A stretch of DNA of 64,000 nucleotides. It comes from Daucus carota subsp. sativus (Eukaryota; Streptophyta; Magnoliopsida; Apiales; Apiaceae). Shown piece after piece: positions 35,614-47,256 of this stretch. The notes beneath the pieces were generated by a model, which ran no database searches, had not been told where the DNA came from, and saw only the letters and a program-made list of their open reading frames with translations. How positions within the stretch are numbered: the first letter of the stretch is position 1; each line of letters begins with the position of its first letter. The stretch spans positions 2,136,501 through 2,200,500 of the forward strand of contig NC_030387.2 of assembly GCF_001625215.2 (NCBI RefSeq), in the 5' to 3' direction. Made by a program: the position numbers and the translations under genes.

Positions 35614-37277
35614 ATGGCTGGTGGAAATTCTCTGGGAGAAAGGGTTGCAAGGTTGGAGGAATTCGTGGGAACTCCTGTGAACCCTGATGAAATTTGTTTG
35701 GCGAATCAGATTCAAGTTCTACGGACCGAACTTGCTGAGTTTAAGGAAATGGTTGCGGGTGTCTCGGCTTCAAATGAGAATAAGTTTGTTGATCTCTTTG
35801 CTACGGTTGCTGCTTCTTCTGATGGCTTGAAGGATCAAGTGAAGAAGTTGGGAGACGAACTTACAATCATGAAGGGGGCCGTGGCAAGCAACATGTTTAG
35901 CAGTGCTAGGGAGGGGCACTCTAAGGTGAAAATTCCAGAACCGAAGTCCTATGGTGGCGCACGGGTTGCAAAGGATCTGGAGAACTTTTTGTGGGACATG
36001 GAGCAGTACTTCAAGGCTGCCCATATTGATGAAAGGGAGCAAGTTTCAATCACGAGTATGTATTTGGTTGGCGATGCAAAATTGTGGTGGCGGACTCGTA
36101 CGGATGGTGATGCGAGTGTGGACAGGCCGGTGATAACCACTTTTGAGGCATTGTAGAAGGAATGCCACTTAATGCTTCTTGGCTTGCTAGAGAAAGTTTA
36201 AGGAATCTCAAACAAACGGGATCTGTTCGAGATTATGTGAAAGAATTCAGTTCTTTGTTGTTGGATATAAAGAACATGTCGGATGAAGACAAGTTGTTCA
36301 ATTTCTTGGCCGGTCTAAAGCCTTGGGCGCAGGCAGAATTGAGAAGGCAGGCTGTGAAAGACTTGCCATCTGCTGTGGCTGCTGCTGATAGTTTGGTGGA
36401 CTACAAGCAGGCTGGTTCGGGTGACGCTGAAAGGGGTAAAAACAGTGGCAAGAATCACAAGGATGAGGGCAGGTTCAAGAAGAAGGACAAGGGAAATGGC
36501 GCTGGGGACGCTAAGGATGGGAAATACGCTCCAAGGGAGGGCGACAAGGGTTGTTTCATATGTGACGGACCACATTATGCTAGGAACTGCCCAAGGAAGG
36601 AAAAAGTGAATGCTCTACGTGTGGAGGAGCAGAATGAGGAAAATAATAGTGAAAGCGAGGGGCCTATGGTGAGGGCTAACATCTTGCGTTTGGTAGTGCT
36701 AAGGACCGAAAAATCCGTGGAGGGGGATGGACTAATGTATGTCAAGGCCTTAGTGAATGGGGTGGCTGCGATGGCTTTGGTGGACACGGGTGCCACAAAT
36801 AGCTTCATTTCGACGGACTGTGCAAATGAGCTGGGGTTGAGTTTGGCGCCGAGTACAAATCAGATTAAGACGGCTAATTCTGAGTTGCAAAGGATTCGGG
36901 GCTGTTCAAGTGTGGACTTGACAATCGGGGATTGGAAAGGTAAGTTCAACTTTCATGTTGTTGCCTTAGATGATTTTGACTGCATTCTTGGTATTGATTT
37001 TATGGTGAAGACCAATACTGCTGTCATGATGCACCTTGGTGGTGTTATGATTTGGGACACGGGGTGTCCATGTTTTGTGAAGGCTGTTCCGAATAAGGTT
37101 GATAAGGGTAAACAGAAGATAAGCAAGTGTGGGGCTGTTCAGGTTCTTGTGGGCGACATAATCTGTGGGATTGAGCCTAGGGTGGGCGAGTCACTTGAGC
37201 TTGATAGTGTGCTTGATGGTTTTCTGGTTGGACCCGAGTCAATGTCTCCAAGGGTTGGGGACACAGCTGGGACTTAG
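35614..37277 (+). pseudogene. Gag and aspartic protease of the LTR element, broken
   Basis: The first frame starts MAGGNSLGERVARLEEFVGT (35614) and contains the retrotransposon gag core (FLWDMEQYF, DAKLWWRTR), then meets TAG at 36154-36156. The second frame (36162-37277, offset by 2) continues the same domain with NASWLARESLRNLKQTGSVR. Compared with the usual plant gag order, a few codons are missing at the join, so a stop and a small deletion with frameshift separate the halves. The second frame carries a zinc knuckle CFICDGPHYARNC, an aspartic protease motif ALVDTGATNSFIS with ILGIDFM, and ends before any reverse transcriptase. The element is nearly new by LTR identity, so the break was probably inherited by a replicating non-autonomous lineage. 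Confidence 0.9.
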
Positions 37278-37524
37278 ACTATTTTGAGGGGTAGTGTAGG
37301 TGGCGGGGCGCCTGCACTTAGTCATCAGTGAGGCATTGGTGACTTGGATGTAAAAAGAAAAGTTGGGAACTTTGTAAGGTTAGCTGAGCTTATGGTAGCT
37401 GAGTTTATTGAGTAGCAAGGCAGCAGATGGACTTGTAGCCTCGGGTTTGGGGTGTTGGTTTGCTACATTTGGGAGACGGATTTCTCAAGATGGTTTTGGT
37501 TTTGATGAGGACATCAAACTCTCA

Positions 37525-37538
37525 GTGGTGGGAGGGTT
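37525..37538 (+). other. Polypurine tract
   Basis: gtggtgggagggtt immediately before the 3' LTR; the expected plus-strand primer position, though interrupted by T. Confidence 0.7.
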
Positions 37539-38476
37539 TGTAAGACCCTTGTGTGGTTTTATCGAATTTTGGACTTGGAGTGTTGGGGCGACTCCAAGGG
37601 CGGTCGCTGAGCTGGGCAGCGACCAGGCGCAGGTAGAGCGCAGGTAGGGCGCTGGTGGGCGACGGCGCCTGAAGGGTGGAATTAACCCGGGCTGATGGAT
37701 GCTTGGGGTAAATTGTGGGAATTTAAGTGCTAAAGAGTTGGAGTCTTGGGCTTAGTAAATTGGGCAGGATGCTCAGGCCAAGTGAGGGATGCACTTGGGC
37801 CAAAGTTGGAGTTGCGTGCATAGGCGCTCGGGCTGCGTCCTATGGGCGTCTGGACACTATTGCTAAGTGTTTGTGGGCTAAATCAGATGGACTTGAAGGC
37901 CCAAATTGGTGGGTTAATGTGGGCTGAGTTGGATGGCTAAAAAGAAGGCTGAGTGGGGCAAAGAAACTGCTTGGAACTGCTCATAACCGCTGGTAACTGC
38001 CACAACTGCTCTGCATAGGCGCTGGAGCCCTTGGGCGCGCGGGAAACGCCTTGGGGGCGCCTGGAGTGTATTTAAAATATTTAGATAGGCATTCTAAATA
38101 TTGTGGATGATAGTACTTGGTGTACTAGGCTATTTTACAAGTTCAAACGGACCTGCACTTGTAATATTTTGTATGCTAGGCAGTAGGCAAGTCTGTAAGC
38201 ATATATTTGGGTTGTATCCTTGAATTGTTGGGGCAATAAAAGGTTGGGCTAGTTTGCCTGTATATTGTTGTTATGTGTTTACATTTGCTTGGTAATTAAA
38301 CACACTTGCACACACGGGGTTGTGTTGGGGAAAGGCTGACTGTTCTTAGACTCGGAGGCGCTACGTGGACGCAACAGGGGCATTTCGTGGACGCTCGTGG
38401 GCATTCTGTGAGCGCTGTGTTAAGGGCAGGCCGCGCAGGGGCAAAAAGTTAAGGGTGAGAACTTACCCCTGTGACA
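37539..38476 (+). repeat. 3' LTR, 938 bp
   Basis: Same length as the 5' LTR and, by eye, identical except for two transitions. It is followed by the ctaag target duplication and the rest of expansin exon 1. Confidence 0.95.
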
Positions 38477-38715
38477 CTAAGGCAGGTGCAAAACCCTGTC
38501 CAAAACTCAGGGATATCTGCATAAAAATTAGGGTTAAGTTGATCACCAGAATGGAAAAAGGTATATTATTTTCAAGATTAAGGGCCATTTTTTCTATGTA
38601 AATATCCACTTGATTAATAACTACGTTTTAAGGGTTTTCTTGAGTTGCAAAATGAGAGAAATCTGCAGAACTCAAGTGTAGCGATGACTTGATATGGTGA
38701 TATTGGTGTTGAACT

Positions 38716-38743
38716 TTGCATGCAAATATGAGTGGTATTTATA
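38716..38743 (-). promoter_or_regulatory. Promoter block of expansin copy 2
   Basis: The palindrome tttgcatgcaaa and, beside it, a TATA-like motif that reads TATAAATACC on the minus strand, about 145 bp before the start codon. Copies 3 and 4 have the same pair at the same spacing. Confidence 0.6.
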
Positions 38744-38799
38744 GATTGTATTTCGTTCATTAATAAATGCATACAGTTATTACTTTTTATTATTGTGCT

Positions 38800-39422
38800 A
38801 GTAATAGTAGGAGTAGATTATGAATTTGGTAGGGGATAAGTAGTTACAGTACATTAATGAATGCAGTATTAATCAGGGACTTACCTATAGAGTAATTAAT
38901 GAAGGGATTTTCTGTTTATGAGTACTTCGGATAAAAGAGCATCAACGATATTCAAATTTCAAAGATGGGAATATGGGTCATCTCCGATTAATTTAAAATA
39001 TTAATTAAAAATGGATAAAATATATTATAATCAAAAAAAAATAAAGAATATGTAAAAATTCAACGGAAAATTTCCCCATAACATTTTTTTTCAAGTTACA
39101 ACACGTGCACATCGGGTGGTTGGAACTCATGATCTTTGTCGGAGAAGCCAAGAGTTTGAACCACTACACCAACGCGCCCAATATTCAGAAACCAATCATT
39201 TAATTTTGTAGATGAAAATTTCATATTTTAATTTTTATATGTTAAAATAAAATTTTAAAAATAAATAATATAATTATGCGATCGATGAACCTTAAATGTG
39301 TGTCCAAAGTAAGCGAGATCATCTAATTTGGGATGGAGGTAGTAGCTCATTGGTTGAAATTATTATGAATCTTTGTAGTGTGTGCCCATGAACACATGCT
39401 AAACACTCAAATTAATCTCTAA
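38800..39422. other. Upstream flank shared with other expansin copies
   Basis: ggggataagtagttacag, followed by attaatgaagggattttctg, matches blocks near 44787, 59443 and 63577. This marks it as part of the duplicated unit. No gene. Confidence 0.6.
39084..39179 (-). mobile_element. tRNA-derived SINE-like unit
   Basis: Read on the minus strand it starts GGGCGCGTTGGTGTAGTGG, whose second half fits an RNA polymerase III A box. About 50 bases later comes gagttccaacc, close to a B box. An A-rich tail (aaaaaaaa) closes the unit. Its length (about 96 bp), paired boxes and tail suit a SINE or retroposed tRNA pseudogene rather than a working tRNA, as no clean cloverleaf can be drawn. Confidence 0.5.
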
Positions 39423-39883
39423 CGGGGGTGTATTCGATTGGGATTTTAATGCATTGTTTTTAGTCTATGGATTTTCATGGATTGTATGGGATTTTGATTT
39501 TTTGCGGATTCTTGATAAAATGTCGCAGAGTTTATAGGATTTAAGCACAATGCTTCAAAATCCCATTGAATTTGGTGGGATTTCAAAAAACTTAAAATAC
39601 ACTGAAGAATGCCACAAAATCCATCATTTTATGAAATGAAAAAAAATCCATCAGCATTTGAATACCATCAGATTTTAATGGATTTTAAACAATCCCAATT
39701 GAATACCATCGGATTTTAAAGCATAATTTAAAATCCCAATTGAATACCACTAGATTTTGTAGCATAGTTTAAAATCCCAATTGAATACCTCAAGATTTTA
39801 ATGGATTTCAAACAATCCCAATCGAATACCCTCGGATTTAATGAATGCAAAAAAATGCTTTAAAATCTCAATCCAATACACCA
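39423..39883. mobile_element. MITE with GGGTGTATT termini, 461 bp
   Basis: The left end gggggtgtattcgattggg and the right end ctcaatccaatacacca are inverted copies. ctctaa lies on both sides (39417-39422 and 39884-39889) as a candidate target duplication. Inside, a block of about 55 bp with aaaatcccaattgaatacc is repeated about four times. Diverged relatives with the same aatttaaaatc / attcaatt style occur near 56870-57200 and 63130-63500. Superfamily uncertain. Confidence 0.65.
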
Positions 39884-40180
39884 CTCTAAATTTGGTATAC
39901 TTTGATTGGTATAGTTATTATGAATGAAGGGATCCATCATTAAAGAATGTAAGTACATCAGGAAAAAACCGAATTAATATTAATATGTAGTTGAGAAAAT
40001 GTTCCACCGCTTCATAACTACCATTAATAATTAAATGTGATCTTGTACTTAGATTACTATATCTCGAGTTTTTTTTCTTTGTCATGACTATATCTCATGA
40101 GTTTGATAACTATATTATTCAAAATTGTACGAGGTCTTTTATTTGTAGAATTTAATACCCATACTATCCAAAATTTATTA

Positions 40181-40461
40181 CTCCCTCCGTCCCACCTATT
40201 TCTTATCAAATGGGTTGGGCACGGAGGTTAAGGAATATGTATAAAATAGTGGAAAAGAGGAAGAAAAGTGGGTAAAGTGGTGGGACCCATTGATTTTTAA
40301 TGTATAAAAAGAAGATAGTGGAGTAAAAGTAGTGTGAAAAGGAAAGAAAAGTGGAGAAGTGGTGGGACCCATTGACTATTTTTGGTAAGTTTTGAAATGT
40401 AAAGAATTGGGTGGTACACCTTAAAAAGGAAAGTGTAAAGAAATGGATGGGACGGAAGAAG
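40181..40461. mobile_element. Stowaway-like MITE with duplicated end
   Basis: CTCCCTCCGTCCCACC after TA at the left; gggacggaagaag followed by TA at the right. The last 25 bases plus flank (aagaaatggatgggacgg to gaggtcctata) are tandemly repeated with a 50-bp period at about 40437-40536, giving two right termini in a row. Confidence 0.75.
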
Positions 40462-40539
40462 TAGTTCCTATCCAAAGAGGTCCTATAAAGAAATGGATGG
40501 GACGGAAGGAGTAGTTCCTATCCAAAGAGGTCCTATATC

Positions 40540-41239
40540 TCGGGAATTTAATAACAACACATCCAAACTTCTTTAGCTCATATCTAAAATCCACAAAGTT
40601 CTTATATCTTAGAGTTAGTAAATATGTTTACCAAGATCTATATACTATATTAAATTTTTTATAGATATGCATTTAATAATACTGATATTAACTATATTCT
40701 GCTAGATATATAATATTAATTATATAAGATAATACTATCAAAAATTGTACAAGGTCCTATATTTCAGTCGTTTAATAACAATATTATCAAACTCATTGGT
40801 TCCTTTCCAAAATCAATAAAAAGTTCTTATATCTCAGAGTTTAGTAAACTAGTTCATACCCGGTACAATGCACAAGACATTTTTATTTATTTTATAATTT
40901 CTATTTTTAATATATTTAAAATATTTAAAATGATAAAAAGCAATTTTTTAATAATAAACCATTTAATTAAATAAAAATAGAATACGAAATAACATTATTT
41001 TTATGTCAAAACTACTTGTGCAGTACTAAACTCTTGTCTGGTACTTTGGTCACGACTTATTTTTGACCTTTATTTCGTGCTTGTAATTTAGTAGCATTGT
41101 TCTATTCCTCGCGACATCATCTATTACGATAACTTCTTTATTGATCATCTTGTGTATATTTGACATATTTTTCATAAAATATTATATGCTTATTTTTGAT
41201 ATCTATAAAACATTCATATTTTCGTAAGGAAAAATTTTT
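40540..41239. other. Non-coding repeats, no gene
   Basis: Several short diverged iterations of tatatctcagagtttagtaa and related forms, the same family as the inverted arms at 50703 and 53803. No gene or intact element. Confidence 0.4.
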
Positions 41240-41437
41240 GAGCCTCACGTGGAGTGGTCAGTCAGTTCGATCCAAAAATGGACCAAACGGAATAAATCGA
41301 AAATCGAAATTCATCTCTTTTGATGACCGAACTAGACCGAAATTTTATTATAGAACGAACCTACACGTTAGATTTATTTTTTTGGTTCTAATTTGGTTCC
41401 TTTTTTTTGGTGCCGGTTCAGTTTTGCTCATCCCTAG
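41240..41437. mobile_element. hAT-type MITE remnant
   Basis: The right end ttttgctcatcccta and internal ggttcagttt / gaccgaaatttta match the 15522 element; the left end is degraded. Confidence 0.5.
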
Positions 41438-41654
41438 TTATAGCACATGTTAAAAATTCTTCTCAGTATAATACTTTTCGGGGTTGATTTGTATTTGCAT
41501 CAGAGGATTTTATATATAATATCATGTCATGTTATCATATTTTCATGTTTTTATTTTTATCGATATATGTCTGTAGGGACGGAGTGAGACTAGAGGGAGT
41601 GGGGACACTTGCCACGGTAGCTTTTATAGTGATTATTTATTTCTATTATACATA

Positions 41655-42640
41655 CTAGCTTAGAGCCCGTGCAAGGCACGGGAGTTTTTTAATTATTTAT
41701 AAACTTTTTAAATATATTTTAAATGGTGTGAAAAAATTTAATTTATAAATAATAAATTAAAATTTTCAATAAAATAAAATTCGAAATTATGATTTGTTTG
41801 TGAGTTAGAACTTTGGTAAATACATCATCAAAGCCATTAATGGTTTCAAATAAATTATTTTAATCAAGCAATTACTTTTCTCGTATGTATCATGCCAAAG
41901 TATTAAATTCTATCTATCAAATTTTAATATACTTTGAGTGGAATACGTTATACCAACTCCTATTAGATTATATTAATAAATGTATTTTATATTAAAATTA
42001 TTATAATGTGATTTAAATATTTTTCAAAAAAATTATATGGTTCTAAATTAAAATTGATAAACATAATTTGTTTTGAATTAAGAAAAGGAATCATAAATAT
42101 GCAATAAGAAGGTAGAATCTATTTTGGATTAAGAAAAAGTTTTTGTATTTGTTCCTCACATAAATCCGGCTTATTAATTTTAAAATATATTATAAAAAAA
42201 TTGTGACGGTGAGATTTATATGATTCTACGAATAAAACTGGTAGGAAATATTTATTTAGGATTAAAAAAAATCATATACATGTGAAAGACAGAATTTGTT
42301 TTGGATTCAGAAAAGGAATTATAAACATGCAAGTATCAGTTGCCTTCTAGAACAGAATTTAATTTTGTTCCAATCTAACGGTGCTTATTTGTTCAATATA
42401 AGATCCAACGGATGGTAAGCTTTTGGACCAGAGGACCATGCGACCAAATTATCTCCCTTACGCTTATTATATATAAGTAATAAACATGCAAGTATCAGTT
42501 GCCTTCTAGAACAAAATTTAATTTTGTTCCAATCTAACGGTGCTTATTTGTTCAATATAAGATCCAACGGATGGTAAGCTTTTGGACCAGAGGACCATGC
42601 GACCAAATTATCTCCCTTACGCTTATTATATATAAGTATA
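41655..42640 (-). mobile_element. Helitron-like element, 3' end clear
   Basis: On the minus strand the end reads a 7-bp perfect hairpin (CCCGTGC / GCACGGG around 41666-41682, loop AAG), then seven bases, then CTAG next to T, which fits the Helitron 3' rule of a hairpin followed by CTRR. The other end is less certain; a candidate is the tatatataagta repeated at 42479 and 42638. Non-coding. Confidence 0.5.
42321..42638. repeat. 159-bp tandem duplication
   Basis: Two copies (42321-42479, 42480-42638) that by eye differ at one base (acagaat against acaaaat). Each ends ccttacgcttattatatata. Very recent, at the far end of the Helitron-like element. Confidence 0.95.
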
Positions 42641-43596
42641 TAATATGCTTTCTTAAATGCTGTTTGCCCCATGGTTGAAGCAGCAGTTTGCAGCTCTATA
42701 CAGAAGAGGTTATAAAATCTATATTTCGTGTTAAAAATTTTGTAATGTCAGAATAAATTTAATTAAATATTTGAACTTTACCCCCTCAAAAATACATATT
42801 TATATGATTATATTATGAAATATGGCAAAATTAATGTTCGTTCAAAATTTTATGAATTCAATCTTAAAAGTCAAATTATAATCATTTTTCTTTTAGTTTT
42901 TAAATTAATAAAACCGCATAAAAATATTTATAAAATCTGTATATATTTACTAAACAAGTTCGCAATTTTGTACGATAAGGTTATAAAATCTATATTTACG
43001 AATGTATTTTATATTAGATTAATGATATCTAATGTAATTTATTTTTTTTAAAAAATATATGGTTTTAAAATTAAAATTGGTAATCATAATTTGTTTTGCA
43101 TTAAGAAAATAAATCATAAATAAGCAAGCAGAAGGCAGATTTTTATTTTGGATTAAACGGTGCTACGTTAAGCCGAAATTCCGCCTTTATCCTTCTATAT
43201 TTTTCAAGCTTAGCCAAGCAAAGTCTTTTCCAATATATGATAATCAAGAAATAATTTCTTTCTACCAAATTTGATTGTATTTTAACTTTTTTAGACTAAA
43301 ATAATTATGTCATATTAACTATTTATTATTTTATATTTGAATTTTTTTTATTAATAAAAATTAATGAAATTGGCGTGATTGAAATTTATTTGTTTAAAAT
43401 TTATAATTGTCTTCATGCATGAATTGCTGACTTCACGTGTTTACAAGTTCCATTAGTTGTCATAAATTAATTACTATGATTGGGACTTAAAACAAAGATC
43501 CATCAGCTTCTTTAAATTTTCTGCATTTTAATAATGTTGTAACAATGTTTTAATCATCCAATAAAAACATTAAGGGATCATAGGCTAATCAGAAAC
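42641..43596. other. Downstream flank of expansin copy 3
   Basis: AT-rich. The last 220 bases, with gtcataaattaattactatg and aatgttgtaacaatgtttt, match the 3' flanks of copies 2, 4 and 5. No gene. Confidence 0.55.
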
Positions 43597-44546
43597 TCAA
43601 AAATTGACATTTGAAACATATCTAGCCCTAGCAGCCCAGTTCGGTGGAACCGCGTTATCAGCTTCAATAGACTTTCCAGATGAGGTAGTAATTCTGAAGG
43701 AAAGTGGGCCCTGAGCTGAATCACTGATGTTAGCATACCATGTCGCCCCCCAGCTTTGTTGCATTGGAATCCAGTCAGAGTTTGAGGGTTTGAGCTGCAT
43801 GGCTCCAATATCTCCATCTCCATTGATGCTTTCAACTGCACATGCAAAGTAGTTTGGATTGATATATGGGTCGATTTTGAACGCAATTTTTGCACCCTGA
43901 TAATTGCATGGCACCCTGGAAAAACATTAAAAAGATTAGACAAAACTGAAAAAAAAATTACAAATTAAAAGATATTGTGGTTTTCAGTACCTTCTGAATT
44001 GGATATCAACTTGTCCTAGTTGGCGGAGATTATTTTCTTGTCCGGGTTTAGCCATTGCCCCGAAAGCATGGCCACTCAAGTCGAAATGGAATGGTACGTT
44101 GTTACAGGCTCCAGGACATTCATCTGTGATGGTCACGGTGATTGGCTGGCCTGAGCATTGTTCAGCTGAACATTGCACCTGAAAACACTGACCACAGCCA
44201 TGTCCTTTGAGGAAGATCTTGGCATTTCCAGCAGATATCATGCTTGAGAATGGAGGTTGTGCGACATCTGTGTCAAATCCGCAGGCTCCTCCTATATTCA
44301 TATCATAATTAATAAATAATCAAGGGGCCTCACAAATATGTTGATGTTTAAATATTTAGTTATATTACAAAATTATTGAAATTGAGTTTATTAATTACCA
44401 CTTCCAGGACCATCAGGGGGTCCATACCATGTAGCCAAAGCAGGTGCAAAACCCTGTCCAAAACTCAGGGAAATCTGCATAAAAATTACTGATAAATTGA
44501 TCACTAGAATGGAAATAGGTATATCATTTTTAAGATTAAGAGCCAT
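43597..44546 (-). CDS. EXPB: Beta-expansin, array copy 3 (3 exons; intron 2 absent)
   Basis: A secreted beta-expansin of 255 residues. Exons are 44546-44399, 44291-43991 and 43915-43597 (TGA). Residues 1-31 form a signal peptide (MALNLKNDIPISILVINLSV). TWYG is at 39-42, GGACG at about 50-54, CGQC at 82-85 and the HFD motif at 118-120. The CBM63-like C-terminal domain covers about 160-255 and ends ARYVSNVNF. Six Cys in GGACG, CGQC, VQC, EQC, DEC and GAC fit the expansin disulfide pattern. The middle exon is an exact fusion of exons 2 and 3 of the other copies, with CAG joined to GTGCAATG. Upstream it has a TATA box and the TTTGCATGCAAA palindrome, then a hAT element. The reading frame is intact; expression is not known. 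Confidence 0.93.
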
Positions 44547-44655
44547 TGTTTTATGTATCCACTTAATTAATAACTACGCTTGAGTTGCAAAATGAGTAAG
44601 AACAGCTAAACTCAAGTGGAGCGATGAATTGATTATGTGATATTGGATGATGAAC

Positions 44656-44687
44656 TTTGCATGCAAATATGAATGGTATATATAGAG
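44656..44687 (-). promoter_or_regulatory. TATA box and TTTGCATGCAAA palindrome of expansin copy 3
   Basis: CTCTATATATACC on the minus strand lies about 130 bp before the ATG, beside a perfect 12-bp palindrome containing CATGCA, an RY-like core. The palindrome lies between the TATA box and the ATG, so it falls near or inside the transcribed leader. Conserved in copies 2 and 4, and with one change in copy 5. Confidence 0.65.
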
Positions 44688-44872
44688 GTTATTTCGTTAA
44701 AAAGTAAATGCATACAGTTACCACTTTTTAGGACCATGCTAGTTGTATTAATTAGAAGTGGTTTGCTATGGATCTGGATTTGGTAGCGGATAAGTGGTTA
44801 CAATGAATGCGGTATAGGAGAGATTTACCGTAATTAATGAAGGGATTTTTTGTTTAGATATGTACCTTGGAT

Positions 44873-45559
44873 TAGGCCCGGATGGGATATCCGATCTAAT
44901 CCAATCCGATCCGTAGTTAATAAATGAATATGACATTTATTAAAAAAATCTGATCCGATAATAATCCGGTTCGATAAGGATAGATATTGATATGATCAAT
45001 TCCGATCTGTTAACGATTCGGTCCGATCGCTTAGCTATAATATATATTTTATATTGTATTGTTTTATATTATATTATATTAATATATCACATAAAATTTT
45101 TTTTTTCTAAAAATACAAGACAAAACCCTACGTATGATGTTAAACAATTTATTTATTATTTTTCTATTTACTTGACACATACGATGTGGAAGGTTTTATG
45201 GGAACATCGAACAAAGTTTTTCAGTTGCATTTTGGTTAATAACAAGAAACTGTAAACTTTATTTTAATGGTTTATTAGTTCCTTTTTATACTTGTTAAGT
45301 TAAAATTTATGAATTAATATAGTTTGAAAATATCACTTTGTTTCTTTATGGAAGGTTAATACATTGTTCACGGTGCAAAAATATATTTCATAAAATTTAG
45401 TAGATCGGATCCGATTATCCGCGATCCAAGTGGACCGGATATGGATTGACTTGTAAAATATATCCGATTGATGATCCCCAATCAAATCCAATTAAATTAA
45501 ATGGATAAAGATATGGATTTAACTAGATCCGATCCAATTCCGATCCGTTTACGGACCTA
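44873..45559. mobile_element. Non-autonomous hAT element upstream of expansin copy 3
   Basis: The left end TAGGCCCGGAT and right end ACGGACCTA are inverted. Flanks ccttggat and ccacggat are an 8-bp duplication with two changes. Internal ccgatccgatc iterations match the element at 14951. Copies 2, 4 and 5 show the empty site (cggataaa or cggaaaa followed by agtatgaa or a close variant), confirming insertion. Non-coding, 687 bp. Confidence 0.8.
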
Positions 45560-45569
45560 CCACGGATAG

Positions 45570-46662
<1,093 letters not shown>

Positions 46663-47256
46663 TTTTCATCCGATGACCAGTAATGTTTTGTTAGTTTCTA
46701 ATTTTTTTTATTTAACTAAACTCACGTATCAGAGACCGTATATGTTGCAGTTGTTTATACGTTTAAAATCATCATTTATTAACAGTTATACACTATGCAA
46801 GATTTTAGCATTGCGGTTACTAAATTTTTTATTGAGTATCTTCCCATGTTTATCCATGAGTTTATCGTGTCCTTTAATTTATCACCGGAGAATAAACAGA
46901 ACTCATGTTCAGAAATCTTTTCTTCTTTTTATCTTTTTATTCCTTGACCAATGCGTATGAGCATTACCGATGATCGTACAAGTACCGGTGATTTGTGTAT
47001 ATTATATAGACACTGAAAGCATATGTTATTTATTGCACGATTTATTAAGTTTTTTGCTTGAGTATGATAACACGTTAAATTTTTTTCATATTCTGCATAA
47101 TTTTTTAAAGTGCATGCTAAGCACTTGAATGAATGTGTGGCTGAATACTCTTAGTGTGGTCAATTTGATTTAAGTTGCTTATGTTCTTTTGTTGAAATTT
47201 TTTGTGTCAGAGGTTATCGTTCCCTTGCAAATTATACTACTTAAAATGTTCTGCAG

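Larger units (their letters stand above)
34633..38476 (+). mobile_element. Non-autonomous Gypsy-type LTR retrotransposon, 3.84 kb, in expansin exon 1
   Basis: Two 938-bp LTRs start TGTAAGACCC and end CCTGTGACA. The target duplication ctaag is at 34628-34632 and 38477-38481. The internal 1968 bp carries a primer-binding site, a broken gag-protease region and a purine-rich tract, but no reverse transcriptase, RNase H or integrase. It therefore belongs with gag-only (TR-GAG-like) elements that depend on a relative. I see only two differences between the LTRs, so the insertion is recent. Confidence 0.95.
27965..38588 (-). pseudogene. EXPB: Beta-expansin pseudogene, array copy 2, split by two transposons
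   Basis: All four exons survive on the minus strand: exon 1 38588-38482 plus 34632-34592, exon 2 34477-34361, exon 3 34275-34088, and exon 4 34009-33765 plus 28041-27965. The start MALN, signal peptide, TWYG, HFDLSG and the end YISNTNF are all recognisable. Three lesions destroy it: an LTR retrotransposon in exon 1 (34633-38476), a 4-bp insertion in exon 2 (near 34451-34454, tctgcatgtgtc against tctgtgtc in copies 3 and 5) that shifts the frame after GFDT, and a CACTA element in exon 4 (28042-33764). A Pro of the exon 4 PCNY motif is Ser. Exon coordinates align base for base with copies 4 and 5 once insertions are ignored, so the gene was intact before the lesions. The frameshift means it would stay dead even without the transposons. 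Confidence 0.95.

Noticed and set aside
39100..39179. Functional tRNA gene
   Set aside because: Promoter-like boxes are present, but no clean acceptor, anticodon and T stems could be drawn and an A-tail follows; a SINE-like origin fits better.
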